Part shown: positions 35,501-43,718 of the stretch, piece by piece | Layout of the letters: the number at the start of each line of letters is the position of its first letter | Numbering within the stretch: the stretch's first letter is position 1 | Source: CAXBGS01 sp963975425 | GTDB lineage: Bacteria > Planctomycetota > Planctomycetia > Pirellulales > Pirellulaceae | DNA length: 64,000 nucleotides | Reading direction: 5' to 3' | Assembly (NCBI GenBank): GCA_963975425.1 | Contig: CAXBGS010000003.1 | Span: 310,001 to 374,000 of the forward strand | Translations under genes and position numbers: made by a program | Notes under the pieces: model-generated | The model's input: only the letters and a program-made list of their open reading frames with translations | What the model was told of the DNA's origin: nothing | Database searches by the model: none

Positions 35501-35532
35501 GTATCGCCGGATGAGTTAACAGGATCAGGCAC
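32503..35532 (-). CDS. PAS-PAS hybrid histidine kinase with two receivers and HPt
   Basis: 1009 residues from a GTG at 35532. Order of domains: PAS 1 (about 40-155), PAS 2 (165-285), HisKA with SHEIRTPMNA (His 312), HATPase (about 410-565: N box NLIGNAIKF, G1 DTGVGIP, G2 GGTGLGLAI), receiver 1 (585-705, Asp 639), receiver 2 (727-847, Asp 777, Lys in TKP), and C-terminal HPt with ASHTLKGSA (His 953). No membrane helices, so it is a cytoplasmic sensor. It is a complete phosphorelay in one chain; the signal seen by the PAS domains is unknown. The HATPase contains an inserted RSHGVDS repeat (residues 450-482) between strands. The receiver-HATPase gene is 62 nt upstream on the same strand. Confidence 0.95.
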   Translation of the reverse strand: MPDPVNSSGDTIDEPSTDDELSGIRSEISVETYSQDDSPATYRSLVNALPLSLLIKDLKGRRVFANDAYLQFRGLTLDQIVGKRDVDLFPAEMAEKFTQDDQHIIATGTSVRCTEETRGGQGQSCWIERIKSPVINRQGKVIGVQLVFWEVTENILATQQQARDRHLLNTLLSNIPDSIYFKDPDSRFIRVSDALARKFGMQSEEEVVGKTDADIFSEEHARAAREDELRVIETGEPLVDRVEKETWPDRDDTWAMSTKMPFQNESGKIIGTFGISRDVTELKRSQDALVEARDAADKANRAKSDFLANMSHEIRTPMNAIIGMSELLSQTELSQEQSDYISLVRESADSLLRLLNDILDFSKIEARKLELETIPFSLRDVVGKTGRTLSLRSAEKGLELACRVAPEIPDRLLGDPGRLRQILMNLIGNAIKFTDHGEVAVDVSIAEPRRRDADSRSHGVDSRSHGVDSRSRDAEPKPKAGRSENSQRLRVMFRVRDTGVGIPKEKQAAVLEAFTQADASTTRRYGGTGLGLAISKQLVELMNGELTLDSTLGKGTTFSFITELAVADDQQIDTKERAASLNDLPVLVVDDNSTNRRILEEIFTAWRLRPSIANDAASALRMYQQAHDDGNPFALVVLDCMMPEMDGFQLAEAIRDYDQSDQTVLIMLSSAQRPDDARRCKEIGIARFMTKPVIQSELLDTVLDVMSVSDASVMDSHPIFDDDTPPMRVLVAEDGLANQHVAVGMLQAAGHSAFVAVDGREAVQRWETENFDIILMDMHMPVMDGLEATEAIREREQATGGHVPIIAVTAAAMTEDAKACRDAGMDDYLTKPIAPAQLRELLAKYAPSKEMLAENQAAQSARRNRKSDAEILSVASRAKEAATQEHAAASCRSTDRPDPDVVDFQVAAARVPGGFDGARKLAEVFQDECQTIMESLRKSIPARDTKEVRRASHTLKGSANLFGAKRVFNAAQAIEQRAVNDEIDSTESLLPALETEVARLMECLKRFIG
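34119..34181. repeat. 21-bp coding tandem repeat inside the hybrid kinase
   Basis: GGCTGCGCGAGTCAACACCG(T) twice exactly and a third diverged copy. They encode the RSHGVDS heptapeptides inserted in the HATPase domain. Confidence 0.9.
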
Positions 35533-35594
35533 GCGATTTTCTCATCGACGCGAGGAAGGCTCGGCTTGGATGTGACCGAGACGTTCGGAACGAC

Positions 35595-36491
35595 TCAGAC
35601 TCGCCTCTTGATCATCGTAACCTCATTGCCCTTGTCGTTAAATCTCAACTCGTCAACGAAGCTGCTCATTAGTCTGAGACCACGTCCTTTTTCGGTATCC
35701 ATGCTATCGGGATCCCCCGGTGCGGGAACGATGGATGTATCGAATCCTGGGCCTTGATCGCGAATCATAATACGCACCTCGTCGCTGGTGGCGGTCGCTT
35801 CGAACATAACCTTGCGATCGCAGTAGGGTGACTCGCTGCGGCGACTGACGATGGCGTCATTGGTCGCATCGTCATAGACAATGGCATTGTCTGACGGCGT
35901 TTCTTCGCGAGATAGTTCTAAGTTCCCGCGGTACATCGCGTTCAAGAGCGAGTGTTCAATCGCCACGCCCAGCCGTACCAATTGCATCCCGCCGACGGTC
36001 CCCATGCCCGAGACGACTTGCAGCATCAACCCGACCAGCGGCGATATCAGCTCGCCATCGTTATCCAGTTCGAACTCGAAAACATTCTTGCGGAGCGTCG
36101 AAATCAGTTTGGCGTAGCTACTGTCGCCACGAATCACTCCCAAAACGTCGGTGATCGCATCGTTCAATAACGTTGGCAACGAGTCTTTGGGGACATAGCT
36201 TGCGGCGCCCTTGCGGAGCGCCTCGGTGGCTAACTGCTCGGAACCGCGACTGGTCACCAAAATCGCGGGCACGTGCGCGAAATCCAGCTGCATCGCCTCG
36301 ACCAACTGCAGCCCGTTCATTTCAGGCATTTCCAGGTCCGTGACAACCACATCGAAAGCGTCGTTTTCAAGCATTTCCTGCCCGAGTCGCCCGTTTTCGG
36401 CGTGGCAGACATCGTGCGATCCGTTTTCCAACAGCATCGTGATCTCAGCGGCCTGAGTGCGGCTATCCTCAACTAATAATACACGCGCCAT
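35595..36491 (-). CDS. receiver domain fused to RsbW/SpoIIAB-type HATPase
   Basis: 298 residues. The N-terminal receiver (1-120) has acidic residues VEDS, phospho-acceptor VTDLEMPEMNG (Asp 52), Thr/Ser in LVTSRG and Lys in YVPKDSL. The C-terminal domain (about 160-298) is an HATPase of the anti-sigma kinase class, with AIEHSLLNAMYRGN (N box) and IMIRDQGPGFD (G1), and ends FNDKGNEVTMIKRR. Phosphorylation of the receiver probably switches the kinase domain; the target, anti-anti-sigma factor or otherwise, is not in the window. It precedes the hybrid kinase by 62 nt, a likely two-gene unit and phosphotransfer partner. Confidence 0.88.
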   Translation of the reverse strand: MARVLLVEDSRTQAAEITMLLENGSHDVCHAENGRLGQEMLENDAFDVVVTDLEMPEMNGLQLVEAMQLDFAHVPAILVTSRGSEQLATEALRKGAASYVPKDSLPTLLNDAITDVLGVIRGDSSYAKLISTLRKNVFEFELDNDGELISPLVGLMLQVVSGMGTVGGMQLVRLGVAIEHSLLNAMYRGNLELSREETPSDNAIVYDDATNDAIVSRRSESPYCDRKVMFEATATSDEVRIMIRDQGPGFDTSIVPAPGDPDSMDTEKGRGLRLMSSFVDELRFNDKGNEVTMIKRRV

Positions 36492-36798
36492 CTTCGTACT
36501 CGATTCGTAGGGATGCTGTTACCTGTGTACCCGCGTCCGTTCTTAGTTGACGCGCAACGTTGTTCGGCCCGGGTGGCGTAGTCGCTGTCCCGAAAAGCGT
36601 CCAACTGGCGGAGCGTCGGACACACCGAGCCAACGGGAACGTGTTGCGAAACAACGGCCAGCATCGGCCCCGTCACGACGAACGAGGTCGTGCTTCACAC
36701 CAACACCGATATTGTACACCTCCAGGTCCCCGAGGTGGGCTTGATGGGCAAGACGACTGGACGTGACCAACCTTGCCGTTTGCAGAGGGAATCCGGGC
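36492..36798. other. intergenic region, nothing recognised
   Basis: About 307 bp between the M42 peptidase 3' end and the receiver-HATPase start. No convincing frame, hairpin or T-tract is visible. Confidence 0.4.
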
Positions 36799-37866
36799 TC
36801 AACCAGGCACAAAACTGTCGTCGGCGGAGAGTTTCCGAGCAAAGTGGGCTAACAGTTCTGCGATATGGTCAAGGTCGTCCAGCGAGGTGACCTCGACAGC
36901 GGAGTGCATGTAACGATTCGGTATCGCCACAAGTCCCGTCGCGACGCCTTGGCCGTGCGTCTGCAACACATTGGCATCGTTGGGCGTCGCGCGGCCAATC
37001 GCCGCCAATTGATAGGGGATCGAATTGGCCTCGGCCAATTCGATCAAACGCTCGGCAACTTTGTGGTTGATATTGGGTCCGCGAAAGATCACCGGACCGC
37101 CGCCGATGCGAATGTCACCGCGTTGTTGCTTGTCGATCGTGGGGCAGTCCGAAGCGTGGGTCACATCGACTGCGATTGCAACATCGGGGTTGATGCTGCC
37201 CGCGGCCGTCTTGGCGCCACGCAAACCGATCTCTTCTTGTACCGTCGCGACGCTGTGCAGGTGACAGTTGACCGCGGATTGGTCGACCGCCGCACGGCGC
37301 AGGGCTTCCATCACCGTCCACATACCGGTCTTGTTGTCCATGCCCGGCCCAGAAATCCGATTGCCTTGCAGCGTGCGGAAGGCCAGTTCCAACGTGACCG
37401 GATCACCGATGCGGACCAGTTTCTTGGCTTCGGATTCGTCGCGTGCACCGATATCCAGCCACAATTCCTCGATCTTGACGACGCGTTGGCGTTCCTCGGT
37501 CGTCAGCAAGTGAATCGGCTTGCGGCTGATCACGGCCGGAATCGGCCCGTCGGCCGTCCACACCGTCATCGCTTGCCCGACCAATTGCTGAGGATCCCAT
37601 CCGCCAATTGTTTGCGCGTACAGAAATCCCATTTCATCGATGTGTGAAACCAACATTCCGATCTGGTCACAGTGCCCCGCATACATCAATCGCGGCCCAT
37701 CGCCGGCCGCGAGCGATGCGATTTGGTTGCCATGCACATCGATGCGCAGCTGATCGGCATAGGGCTGTATGTAGTCGCGGATGACTCGCTGGATCGGTTC
37801 TTCATATCCAGACGGGCTGGGCGTCTTGATGGCGGTTTTCAGAAATTCCAGAGCCGAGTCTTCCAT
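36799..37866 (-). CDS. M42-family metallopeptidase (glutamyl aminopeptidase/endoglucanase-like)
   Basis: 355 residues from ATG 37866 (MEDSALEFLKTAIKTPSPSGYE), the usual opening for M42. It is a dinuclear-metal aminopeptidase that forms large tetrahedral complexes in the cytosol. Metal and catalytic residues visible: AGHCDQIG (His), SGPGMDNKTG (bridging Asp), VQEEIGLRGAK (catalytic Glu pair), AVDVTHASDCP (Asp), and a late His in NRYMHSAVEV. The start at 37917 is rejected as a weak leader. It is followed after 307 bp by the receiver-HATPase gene. Confidence 0.93.
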   Translation of the reverse strand: MEDSALEFLKTAIKTPSPSGYEEPIQRVIRDYIQPYADQLRIDVHGNQIASLAAGDGPRLMYAGHCDQIGMLVSHIDEMGFLYAQTIGGWDPQQLVGQAMTVWTADGPIPAVISRKPIHLLTTEERQRVVKIEELWLDIGARDESEAKKLVRIGDPVTLELAFRTLQGNRISGPGMDNKTGMWTVMEALRRAAVDQSAVNCHLHSVATVQEEIGLRGAKTAAGSINPDVAIAVDVTHASDCPTIDKQQRGDIRIGGGPVIFRGPNINHKVAERLIELAEANSIPYQLAAIGRATPNDANVLQTHGQGVATGLVAIPNRYMHSAVEVTSLDDLDHIAELLAHFARKLSADDSFVPG

Positions 37867-39174
37867 GGTGTTTTCTTTTCGCAATTGGTTTCTGGTGAAA
37901 GAAGTCGTTTGGCCCATTGGCCGCGTCGTGATGGATGCGTCAAACGATCGACGCCGTCATCGGACAATTAGCCCACTTGGCAATGCACCCACTTGGCAAT
38001 GTTCCCACTTGGCAATGTTCCCGTGTGGCAAAGCACCCGCCTGGCAGACACGTCGTTGGGCAGGCGGCGTGTCGCTTGGGTCAATCTTGTTGAATTGGCG
38101 AAGGCTTGCTTGTCGTGGTGAAGGGGTGTTGTTTCGAGCACGTCTTGTTCGGTTCACACTTTTTATCCGGATCACACTTTGCCTATTCGAAACATCAGCC
38201 GCAACTAGCAAGGGTTACCAGATTGAAAACGATTTGTCATCGGTTCGGTTGGCGCTTCGTCGCATTTGCCCGGATCATCGGCTGCAAATTCGTACGCAGG
38301 CTGCAAAATGATGTCGTCACATCCGGGCCAGAAAGAATGTTCAGAAATATTTTTCAGCGATTTTGGCCGCATCGATCTGGCACTTTCATGTGGACTTGGG
38401 CGTCGAATTGTGAAGAAACATCGGGTTTCAGCGACTTCGCCGTTGGTGAGGGCCGTTGGGCTTGAACCGGTCCGGTCTGCAGAAACCGCTGATACTGCCT
38501 GTTCCCGTTCAAACGCACTAAAGAGTTAGCCCGGTTTTTCTCGACACTAAATCTCGGACAGAGGACTTTCGAGCTTAGTTCGACGACTCACGGGTCCACA
38601 ATCCACTTGTCGACGGCGATGTGCCGGCGATGGGCAAGATAGCTGAACCCGAGAAACGTCGAACCGCGTAAGCTTGAATGAAACTGTTCACCCAGGGGGG
38701 AATCTGGGAAATGCATCCGGACGACGAATGACAGCAATGTCAGCGGTCGTGCGGTGTCGACTCGGCGGTCATAGCCGAACGTTCCTGCGATGGACCGACA
38801 AAACAGTCACACCCGCTGTTTTGACACAACCATCGTGAGGGAACGTTGGGCATTGATCGCCGCGGTCCATAGCTTCTGCCCCGCCGACTTTGCCCGTTTG
38901 AGTATTCAATTTGGCTTGGTCGTAACCCATGTTATTAACCAAAACCACAAGAACCCGTTCGGGGAGCGTCGCAGGACGCGAGCCGGCTGGCCCAGACCCA
39001 GCGCCAAAACTTGACGCAGTGATTGTCGTGGCGACCCACCGCCATCGGTAATGCGACCGAACAGGACCGGTCGTGTGGCAGAGAGATGAGGCGAAAGACA
39101 GGCCGCTAGATTATTGGGTACCGACGCACCAATGATCGAGGGAACTATCAACGAGGCGTTATGGAGAGCCTGAC
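37867..39174. other. 1.3 kb region between M42 peptidase and HTH-receiver gene
   Basis: No convincing coding region. It holds the 16-bp repeat array at 37972-38051 and, towards the right, mixed sequence with small hairpins such as GCGTC-GCAG-GACGC near 38967. The HTH-receiver gene has a GGAGAG ribosome-binding site just before its ATG, so the right part is probably its leader and promoter. No tRNA-like fold was found. Confidence 0.45.
37972..38051. repeat. 16-bp tandem repeat, 5 copies
   Basis: CCCACTTGGCAATGTT-type units: 37972, 37988, 38004, 38020 and 38036. The last two are diverged. It lies about 100 bp upstream of the M42 peptidase start. Confidence 0.95.
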
Positions 39175-39747
39175 ATGAAGGTCTTTACGACTGGACAGGT
39201 CGCCAAGATTTGTAAAGTTGCACCCCGAACTGTATCCAAATGGTTCGATTCGGGGCGTTTAAAAGGCTACCGTATTCCTGGATCTCAGGATCGTCGTATT
39301 CCACGTGAATACCTGATCAAGTTCCTGAAGGAACACGGTATGCCCCTAGGTGATTTGGAAGACGAAGCGATGGCAAAGTGCCTGATCGTTGCCCAAGACC
39401 AGGTGCTTATTGAAAATCTGAAGCGAGAACTGCCACCCGAAAAATCGTTCAAGGTCGCCGTGGCCGCAAGCGGTTTCGAAGCTGGCATTCAAGCCGAAAG
39501 TTTCAACCCGGATTGTATCATTGTCGACTTTTCGATCGGTAAGATCGAAGCCGTGCAGATTTGCCAAAATCTGCGTAAAAACATCGACTTCACTGATATT
39601 ATCTTGATCGCATTGCTGCCAGATGATGGCCAGCCAATGAGTTTCGATCGCAGCAGCATCAACGAAACGTTCAAAAAACCGTTCGACGCCCACTTGTTGG
39701 CCGAACGACTGCGAACGCTTGTCGGTGCCAAGAAAGAATTGGTCTAA
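39175..39747 (+). CDS. HTH (excisionase/MerR-like) plus degenerate receiver regulator
   Basis: 190 residues. The N-terminal DNA-binding domain (1-55) reads FTTGQVAKICKVAPRTVSKW and ends with a basic wing (YRIPGSQDRRIP), of the excisionase/BldC type. The receiver-like domain (about 66-185) keeps one acidic residue after strand 1 (IVAQDQ), the Asp of strand 3 (IIVDFSIG, D118) and the KKP lysine (K168), but lacks the Thr/Ser of strand 4 (LIALLPD). Phosphorylation is therefore uncertain. GGAGAG precedes the ATG at 39175, and a perfect terminator ends the unit at 39794. It stands alone. Targets are unknown. Confidence 0.88.
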   Translation: MKVFTTGQVAKICKVAPRTVSKWFDSGRLKGYRIPGSQDRRIPREYLIKFLKEHGMPLGDLEDEAMAKCLIVAQDQVLIENLKRELPPEKSFKVAVAASGFEAGIQAESFNPDCIIVDFSIGKIEAVQICQNLRKNIDFTDIILIALLPDDGQPMSFDRSSINETFKKPFDAHLLAERLRTLVGAKKELV

Positions 39748-39793
39748 GACAGAGCACGCCGGAAACGGCAAACTCTCCAAACGACCTCGAAAG

Positions 39794-39828
39794 CGTCACA
39801 CATCCCCGCAGATGTGTGACGTTTTTTT
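39794..39828 (+). terminator. rho-independent terminator of the HTH-receiver gene
   Basis: Perfect 11-bp stem CGTCACACATC / GATGTGTGACG with a CCCGCA loop, followed by seven T residues. It lies 47 nt after the stop codon at 39747. Confidence 0.97.
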
Positions 39829-39993
39829 CGTTTTGTTTGAAAGGTCATCGGTAAAGGAAGACAGAAACGGGCGTGCCGTTTCGCAAACTCGTCCTATCAA
39901 GGCGCGGAACTCTTGGAGTCCGGTTTCCTTTTCCGGCAACGCCTGCCACGGAGTGTCAGGCGACTGTACGAGACGGCGCAGTGTCTTGCCTTG

Positions 39994-42807
39994 TTAGTCA
40001 GCAGACTGATTGGCTTCCTCGCGGTGATGCTCGGCGCGAACGTCATCGCCCAAGTTTTCGTAACAGACCGCCAGCGACTTGTGCGCATTGGGCCGGAGCT
40101 TTTCAACGGCCAAAGCGCGTTCCAAATCAGGCACCGCGTCGAGATAGCGTTCCATCCGCAGCAAGATTTGTCCTCGTGATTCGTAGAAGTGCGGAGTGGC
40201 GTTCGGCGTCATTTCGATCGCCTTCTCGGACAGCTTGAGCGCTTGCTCGAGCTGTTCGTCGCCTCGGGTCGAAATCGCCACCGCGAGGTTGTTCAAGATG
40301 GCACCCGATCGAGGCATCAATTCCGACGCGAGAGTCAAATGCGTCGTTGCGGTTTCCACGTCGTTCCGCATCAGGGCGACGGTTCCATCGACGAAATGCG
40401 AAATCGCGGGCGATGCGTTTGCGACTAAATGCTCTCGCAACTTGACAACCTCGGCATCGTCCTCACCCAAGGTAGCGAACACCTGGTCCGCTAGCTGCGT
40501 CAACACGCGAGGGTTGTTGGGAGCGTACTGGAGCGCCGTTTGAAGCATCTTCAAAACGCGTTTATCGGCGGCAACGGGATCGTCAGGGTTTTCGGTTTTC
40601 CGAATATGCGTAATCCAAGCGACCATCGAGTCTCCCATCGCTTGGTTCAATCGTAATGCATCTTTCTTGGTCTTGGTGACTCGAATTGCTCGATCAAGCG
40701 TCTTCACGGCGTCGGTGTAGCGTTGCAGAAACAACTGGTTCTGAGCTACGGCCAACGACAAAACCGTGTTGTTCGGCTCTCTCTCACTTAATTCGGAGAC
40801 TCGCTGCAAGGCGGATTCGGCGCGTTGATTGGCTTCCTCTTCTCGGCCAAGTTTTCGCAGGATGGCCGCGCACTGAAGCCCACGGATTGGCTGACGACGT
40901 GAGAGACGATCCAACAACGGCACGGCATCGGAGAGCCGTTCGGCAGCGATCAGATAGTCAGCGTAAAGCTGTTGGATTGCGGCGTCGTTTGGCTTTCCGA
41001 GGTTGATCAAAGCCAAAATGTTGCCAAATTCTTCCTGCTGCTCTTTGTCGAGTTGAGACCATTCGTGGCCGACATAAAGCTTGGACAGCAACCAACGCGC
41101 AGCCTCTTCGTGCTGGTGGTCATTCACGAGCCTGCGCATCGTTTCGATCGGTTCGGTTGGCGGCTCATCATCCTCGCCCACCTGTTTGCTCAATGCCAGC
41201 GCAAGTCGGAAGAGAATTTCCGGTGCGTCGGGTGTCTGCGTCAGTTGTTCACGCAGTATGTTTTCCGCGGCTTGATAGTCTTCCATTTCCCAAGCTTCGG
41301 CGAAGGCTTTGTCGGCCGGCGTCGACGTTGTGATGACATTTGCGATCGCACGAGGAGCCGCCTGTTCCCCTGCTTTCTCGGCCTCTTGACGATGAAATTT
41401 GCTGAGCTTTTCGTCGCCCAGCCGCGCGTGGCATTCCGCTAGCGACGTGTGCGTTTTGACCGTGTGCTTGTCGATCTCGAGGGCGCGCTGCAGATCGGGA
41501 ATCGCATCGGCAAATCGGCCCAGACGAAACAGCAATTGGCCGCGATTCGCGTACAAGAACGGCGTATCGATGCGCGCCATTTCGATCGCTTTCTCCGATA
41601 GCCTTAAGGATGCCTCAAGATGGTTGTCGTCGTCGTCGGATATCTCGTGTGAAAAGCTGTTGAGAACCGCTGCAGTCTTGGGGATCGATACGGAAGCCTT
41701 TTTCAGGTGCGTCGTCGCGTTATCCAAGTCATCGGACATCAGTGCTGCAGCACCGTTGATCAGATGAGATACCGCGGACGATGCGTGATCGGTCAGTGCT
41801 TTCAGCCGTAGGGCCTTCTCTTCCTCGTCGCCATGGACCATTCCTAACACCTGGTCGGCGAGCAGCGCCTGGACGCTGTCGTCGTTGGGGGCACGCTGGA
41901 ATCCAATCTCCAGCAAACCGAAGACGCGAACTGGATCGGATCGTGAGTCCTCTCCCGGATCGTTCACTTGGATGTCAGCCGCCCACCGGGCGAACGAGTC
42001 GCGGATTAAATCTCTGATCCGTTCCCGGTCGCTCATTTTCTTGGATTCCCGCATCATGCGATCGAGCATCGTTATCGCCTCGGCGTAACGATCCAAGAGC
42101 CGCATGTTCTTGGCGACGGCGATCGTCGCGACCGGGTCAGTTGGATCTTTCTGATGCAAATCGTTCAACTTTTCGAGCGTCGAATTCGCGCGTTGATTCG
42201 CCTCGTCGACTTTCCCCAATTCTTGCAGAATGATGGCACACTGTAGGTCGCGCATCGGATCCGCTATCGCCAGTTTCTCCAACAGCGGCAGGGCATCGGC
42301 CAGACGTTCCGACGCAATCAAGTAGTCTGCGTAGAGGTGTTGGACCGAGACGTCTTCGGGTTGCGCGTCATTGACCAGCGCTAACAGACCACCCAACTCC
42401 ACTCGCTCCTCAGGATTGAGTCTCGACCACTGCCGTCCCAAATAGAGTTGATTGACCAGGCCCCGCGCCGCCTCTTCGTGTTGGTCATCGTCGACCAACC
42501 GACGCAGAAGTGTCAGCGATTCCGCCTGCTTTTTCGACTCGTCCAGTTTTCCAAGAGCCACTGCCAGTCGGAATCGAAGTTGCGGATTGTCAGGGTCATC
42601 GCTGAGTTGATAACGCAAAAGTGCTTCTGCGTTTTGAAATCCGTCGCCGTGCCAAGCTACGCTGAATTCGTTCGCAACCTCTGGGGAAATGCCGTGATCG
42701 TCGGCACAAGCCGAACGCAACACGGATGCGGATAGCACACACACGATCAATCCGAATAGCGGCAACCCATGCAACTGGAATCCGTACAAGCGAATGAATG
42801 AAGGCAT
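39994..42807 (-). CDS. secreted TPR protein made of two copies of one 435-residue module
   Basis: 937 residues. A signal peptide or anchor covers about 12-35 (HGLPLFGLIVCVLSASVL, then an RSACADD-type end). The mature protein is alpha-helical TPR repeats throughout. Residues about 46-480 and 500-937 align along their length: QHEEAARGLVNQLYLG with QHEEAARWLLSKLYVG; LYADYLIASERLADALPLL with LYADYLIAAERLSDAVPLL; and LSEKAIEM in both. The shared ends are DAIPDLQRALEIDK and DAVPDLERALAVEK. The gene therefore arose by a whole-module tandem duplication of about 1.3 kb. A scaffold or secretion-related role is inferred; nothing specific is visible. Confidence 0.9.
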   Translation of the reverse strand: MPSFIRLYGFQLHGLPLFGLIVCVLSASVLRSACADDHGISPEVANEFSVAWHGDGFQNAEALLRYQLSDDPDNPQLRFRLAVALGKLDESKKQAESLTLLRRLVDDDQHEEAARGLVNQLYLGRQWSRLNPEERVELGGLLALVNDAQPEDVSVQHLYADYLIASERLADALPLLEKLAIADPMRDLQCAIILQELGKVDEANQRANSTLEKLNDLHQKDPTDPVATIAVAKNMRLLDRYAEAITMLDRMMRESKKMSDRERIRDLIRDSFARWAADIQVNDPGEDSRSDPVRVFGLLEIGFQRAPNDDSVQALLADQVLGMVHGDEEEKALRLKALTDHASSAVSHLINGAAALMSDDLDNATTHLKKASVSIPKTAAVLNSFSHEISDDDDNHLEASLRLSEKAIEMARIDTPFLYANRGQLLFRLGRFADAIPDLQRALEIDKHTVKTHTSLAECHARLGDEKLSKFHRQEAEKAGEQAAPRAIANVITTSTPADKAFAEAWEMEDYQAAENILREQLTQTPDAPEILFRLALALSKQVGEDDEPPTEPIETMRRLVNDHQHEEAARWLLSKLYVGHEWSQLDKEQQEEFGNILALINLGKPNDAAIQQLYADYLIAAERLSDAVPLLDRLSRRQPIRGLQCAAILRKLGREEEANQRAESALQRVSELSEREPNNTVLSLAVAQNQLFLQRYTDAVKTLDRAIRVTKTKKDALRLNQAMGDSMVAWITHIRKTENPDDPVAADKRVLKMLQTALQYAPNNPRVLTQLADQVFATLGEDDAEVVKLREHLVANASPAISHFVDGTVALMRNDVETATTHLTLASELMPRSGAILNNLAVAISTRGDEQLEQALKLSEKAIEMTPNATPHFYESRGQILLRMERYLDAVPDLERALAVEKLRPNAHKSLAVCYENLGDDVRAEHHREEANQSAD

Positions 42808-43096
42808 TGATCGTTCTCACTCTGGTTGAGCCATCCTGTGTACAGTCAGGCAGGGACGTAAAGTTCCACCAACAGCAGGCCCCTCTTTTCGGGGGGGGCA
42901 AGCCATTCTGTCAAACAGTGCCCGGTTTTGCAATGTTTGGACAAGTTTTCCAACGAAAGTCCTGTCACCGAATCACACCAGCTAATAGCATCCGTTCATC
43001 GCGTGGGACGAAACTCACGCGCCTTGGAGCATCTCTATTTTGACGTTCTAATCGTCCGAATTAGTCACTGATTGCTTGCCGAACCCCATTGCTGTT

Positions 43097-43615
43097 ATGA
43101 GCCGAGACTCCAGTCACTTTGGCCCCGAAGGGGACGCGCGGATGGTCGATGTGACCAGCAAACCTGTCACCACTCGTGTGGCGATCGCGACCGGTAGCGT
43201 TTCCATGGACAACGCGACCGCCGGTGTCATCCGCGGCGGCACGGCCCAGAAAGGCGACGTGCTGTCCATCGCCCGGATTGCGGCCATCCAGTCGACCAAG
43301 TTGACTCAGCAATTGATCCCCCTGTGCCACGCGATCCCGATCGAAGCGGTTTCGGTGCGATTCGACTGGCCAGAAACGAATTTGCTGCGCTGCCTGGTCG
43401 AAGTTCGGACGACGGCAAAAACGGGGGTGGAGATGGAAGCGATGACCGCCGTCTCGGTAGCCTGCTTGACCGTTTATGACATGGTCAAGTCAATTGACCG
43501 CGGTATGACGATCGGACCACTGCAATTGGAACAAAAGTCAGGCGGCAGCAGTGGACTGTATCAGCGAGCCGATTTCGACGGATCGGGTGACACACCCTTG
43601 ACGGGCGAATCCTGA
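43097..43615 (+). CDS. moaC: cyclic pyranopterin monophosphate synthase
   Basis: 172 residues from ATG 43097 (MSRDSSHFGPEGDARMVDV); an upstream TTG at 43076 is in frame. MoaC acts with MoaA, in the first stage of molybdopterin synthesis, to make cPMP from a GTP-derived cyclic nucleotide. Visible conserved blocks: ARMVDVTSKPVTTRVA, KGDVLSIARIAAIQSTK, LIPLCHAIPIE (catalytic His), RTTAKTGVEMEAMTAVSVA and YDMVKSIDRGM (catalytic Asp/Lys). No moaA adjoins. The moaD/moaE genes are 6 kb further on the same strand. Confidence 0.95.
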   Translation: MSRDSSHFGPEGDARMVDVTSKPVTTRVAIATGSVSMDNATAGVIRGGTAQKGDVLSIARIAAIQSTKLTQQLIPLCHAIPIEAVSVRFDWPETNLLRCLVEVRTTAKTGVEMEAMTAVSVACLTVYDMVKSIDRGMTIGPLQLEQKSGGSSGLYQRADFDGSGDTPLTGES

Positions 43616-43718
43616 GTTCGCTGTTAACTCGATATCCCGATTTCGGTTAGCAATCTGTCAAGTGTTCACCGCAAGTGCTGGCGAAAACGGATCCATCTTT
43701 CTTAGGAATTGAATCGAA

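Noticed and set aside
39870..39990. Stretch after the HTH-receiver terminator that vaguely resembles a tRNA (CCGGTTTCCTTTTCCGG with surrounding stems)
   Set aside because: No acceptor stem, no TTCRA-type T-loop and no plausible anticodon arm could be drawn.
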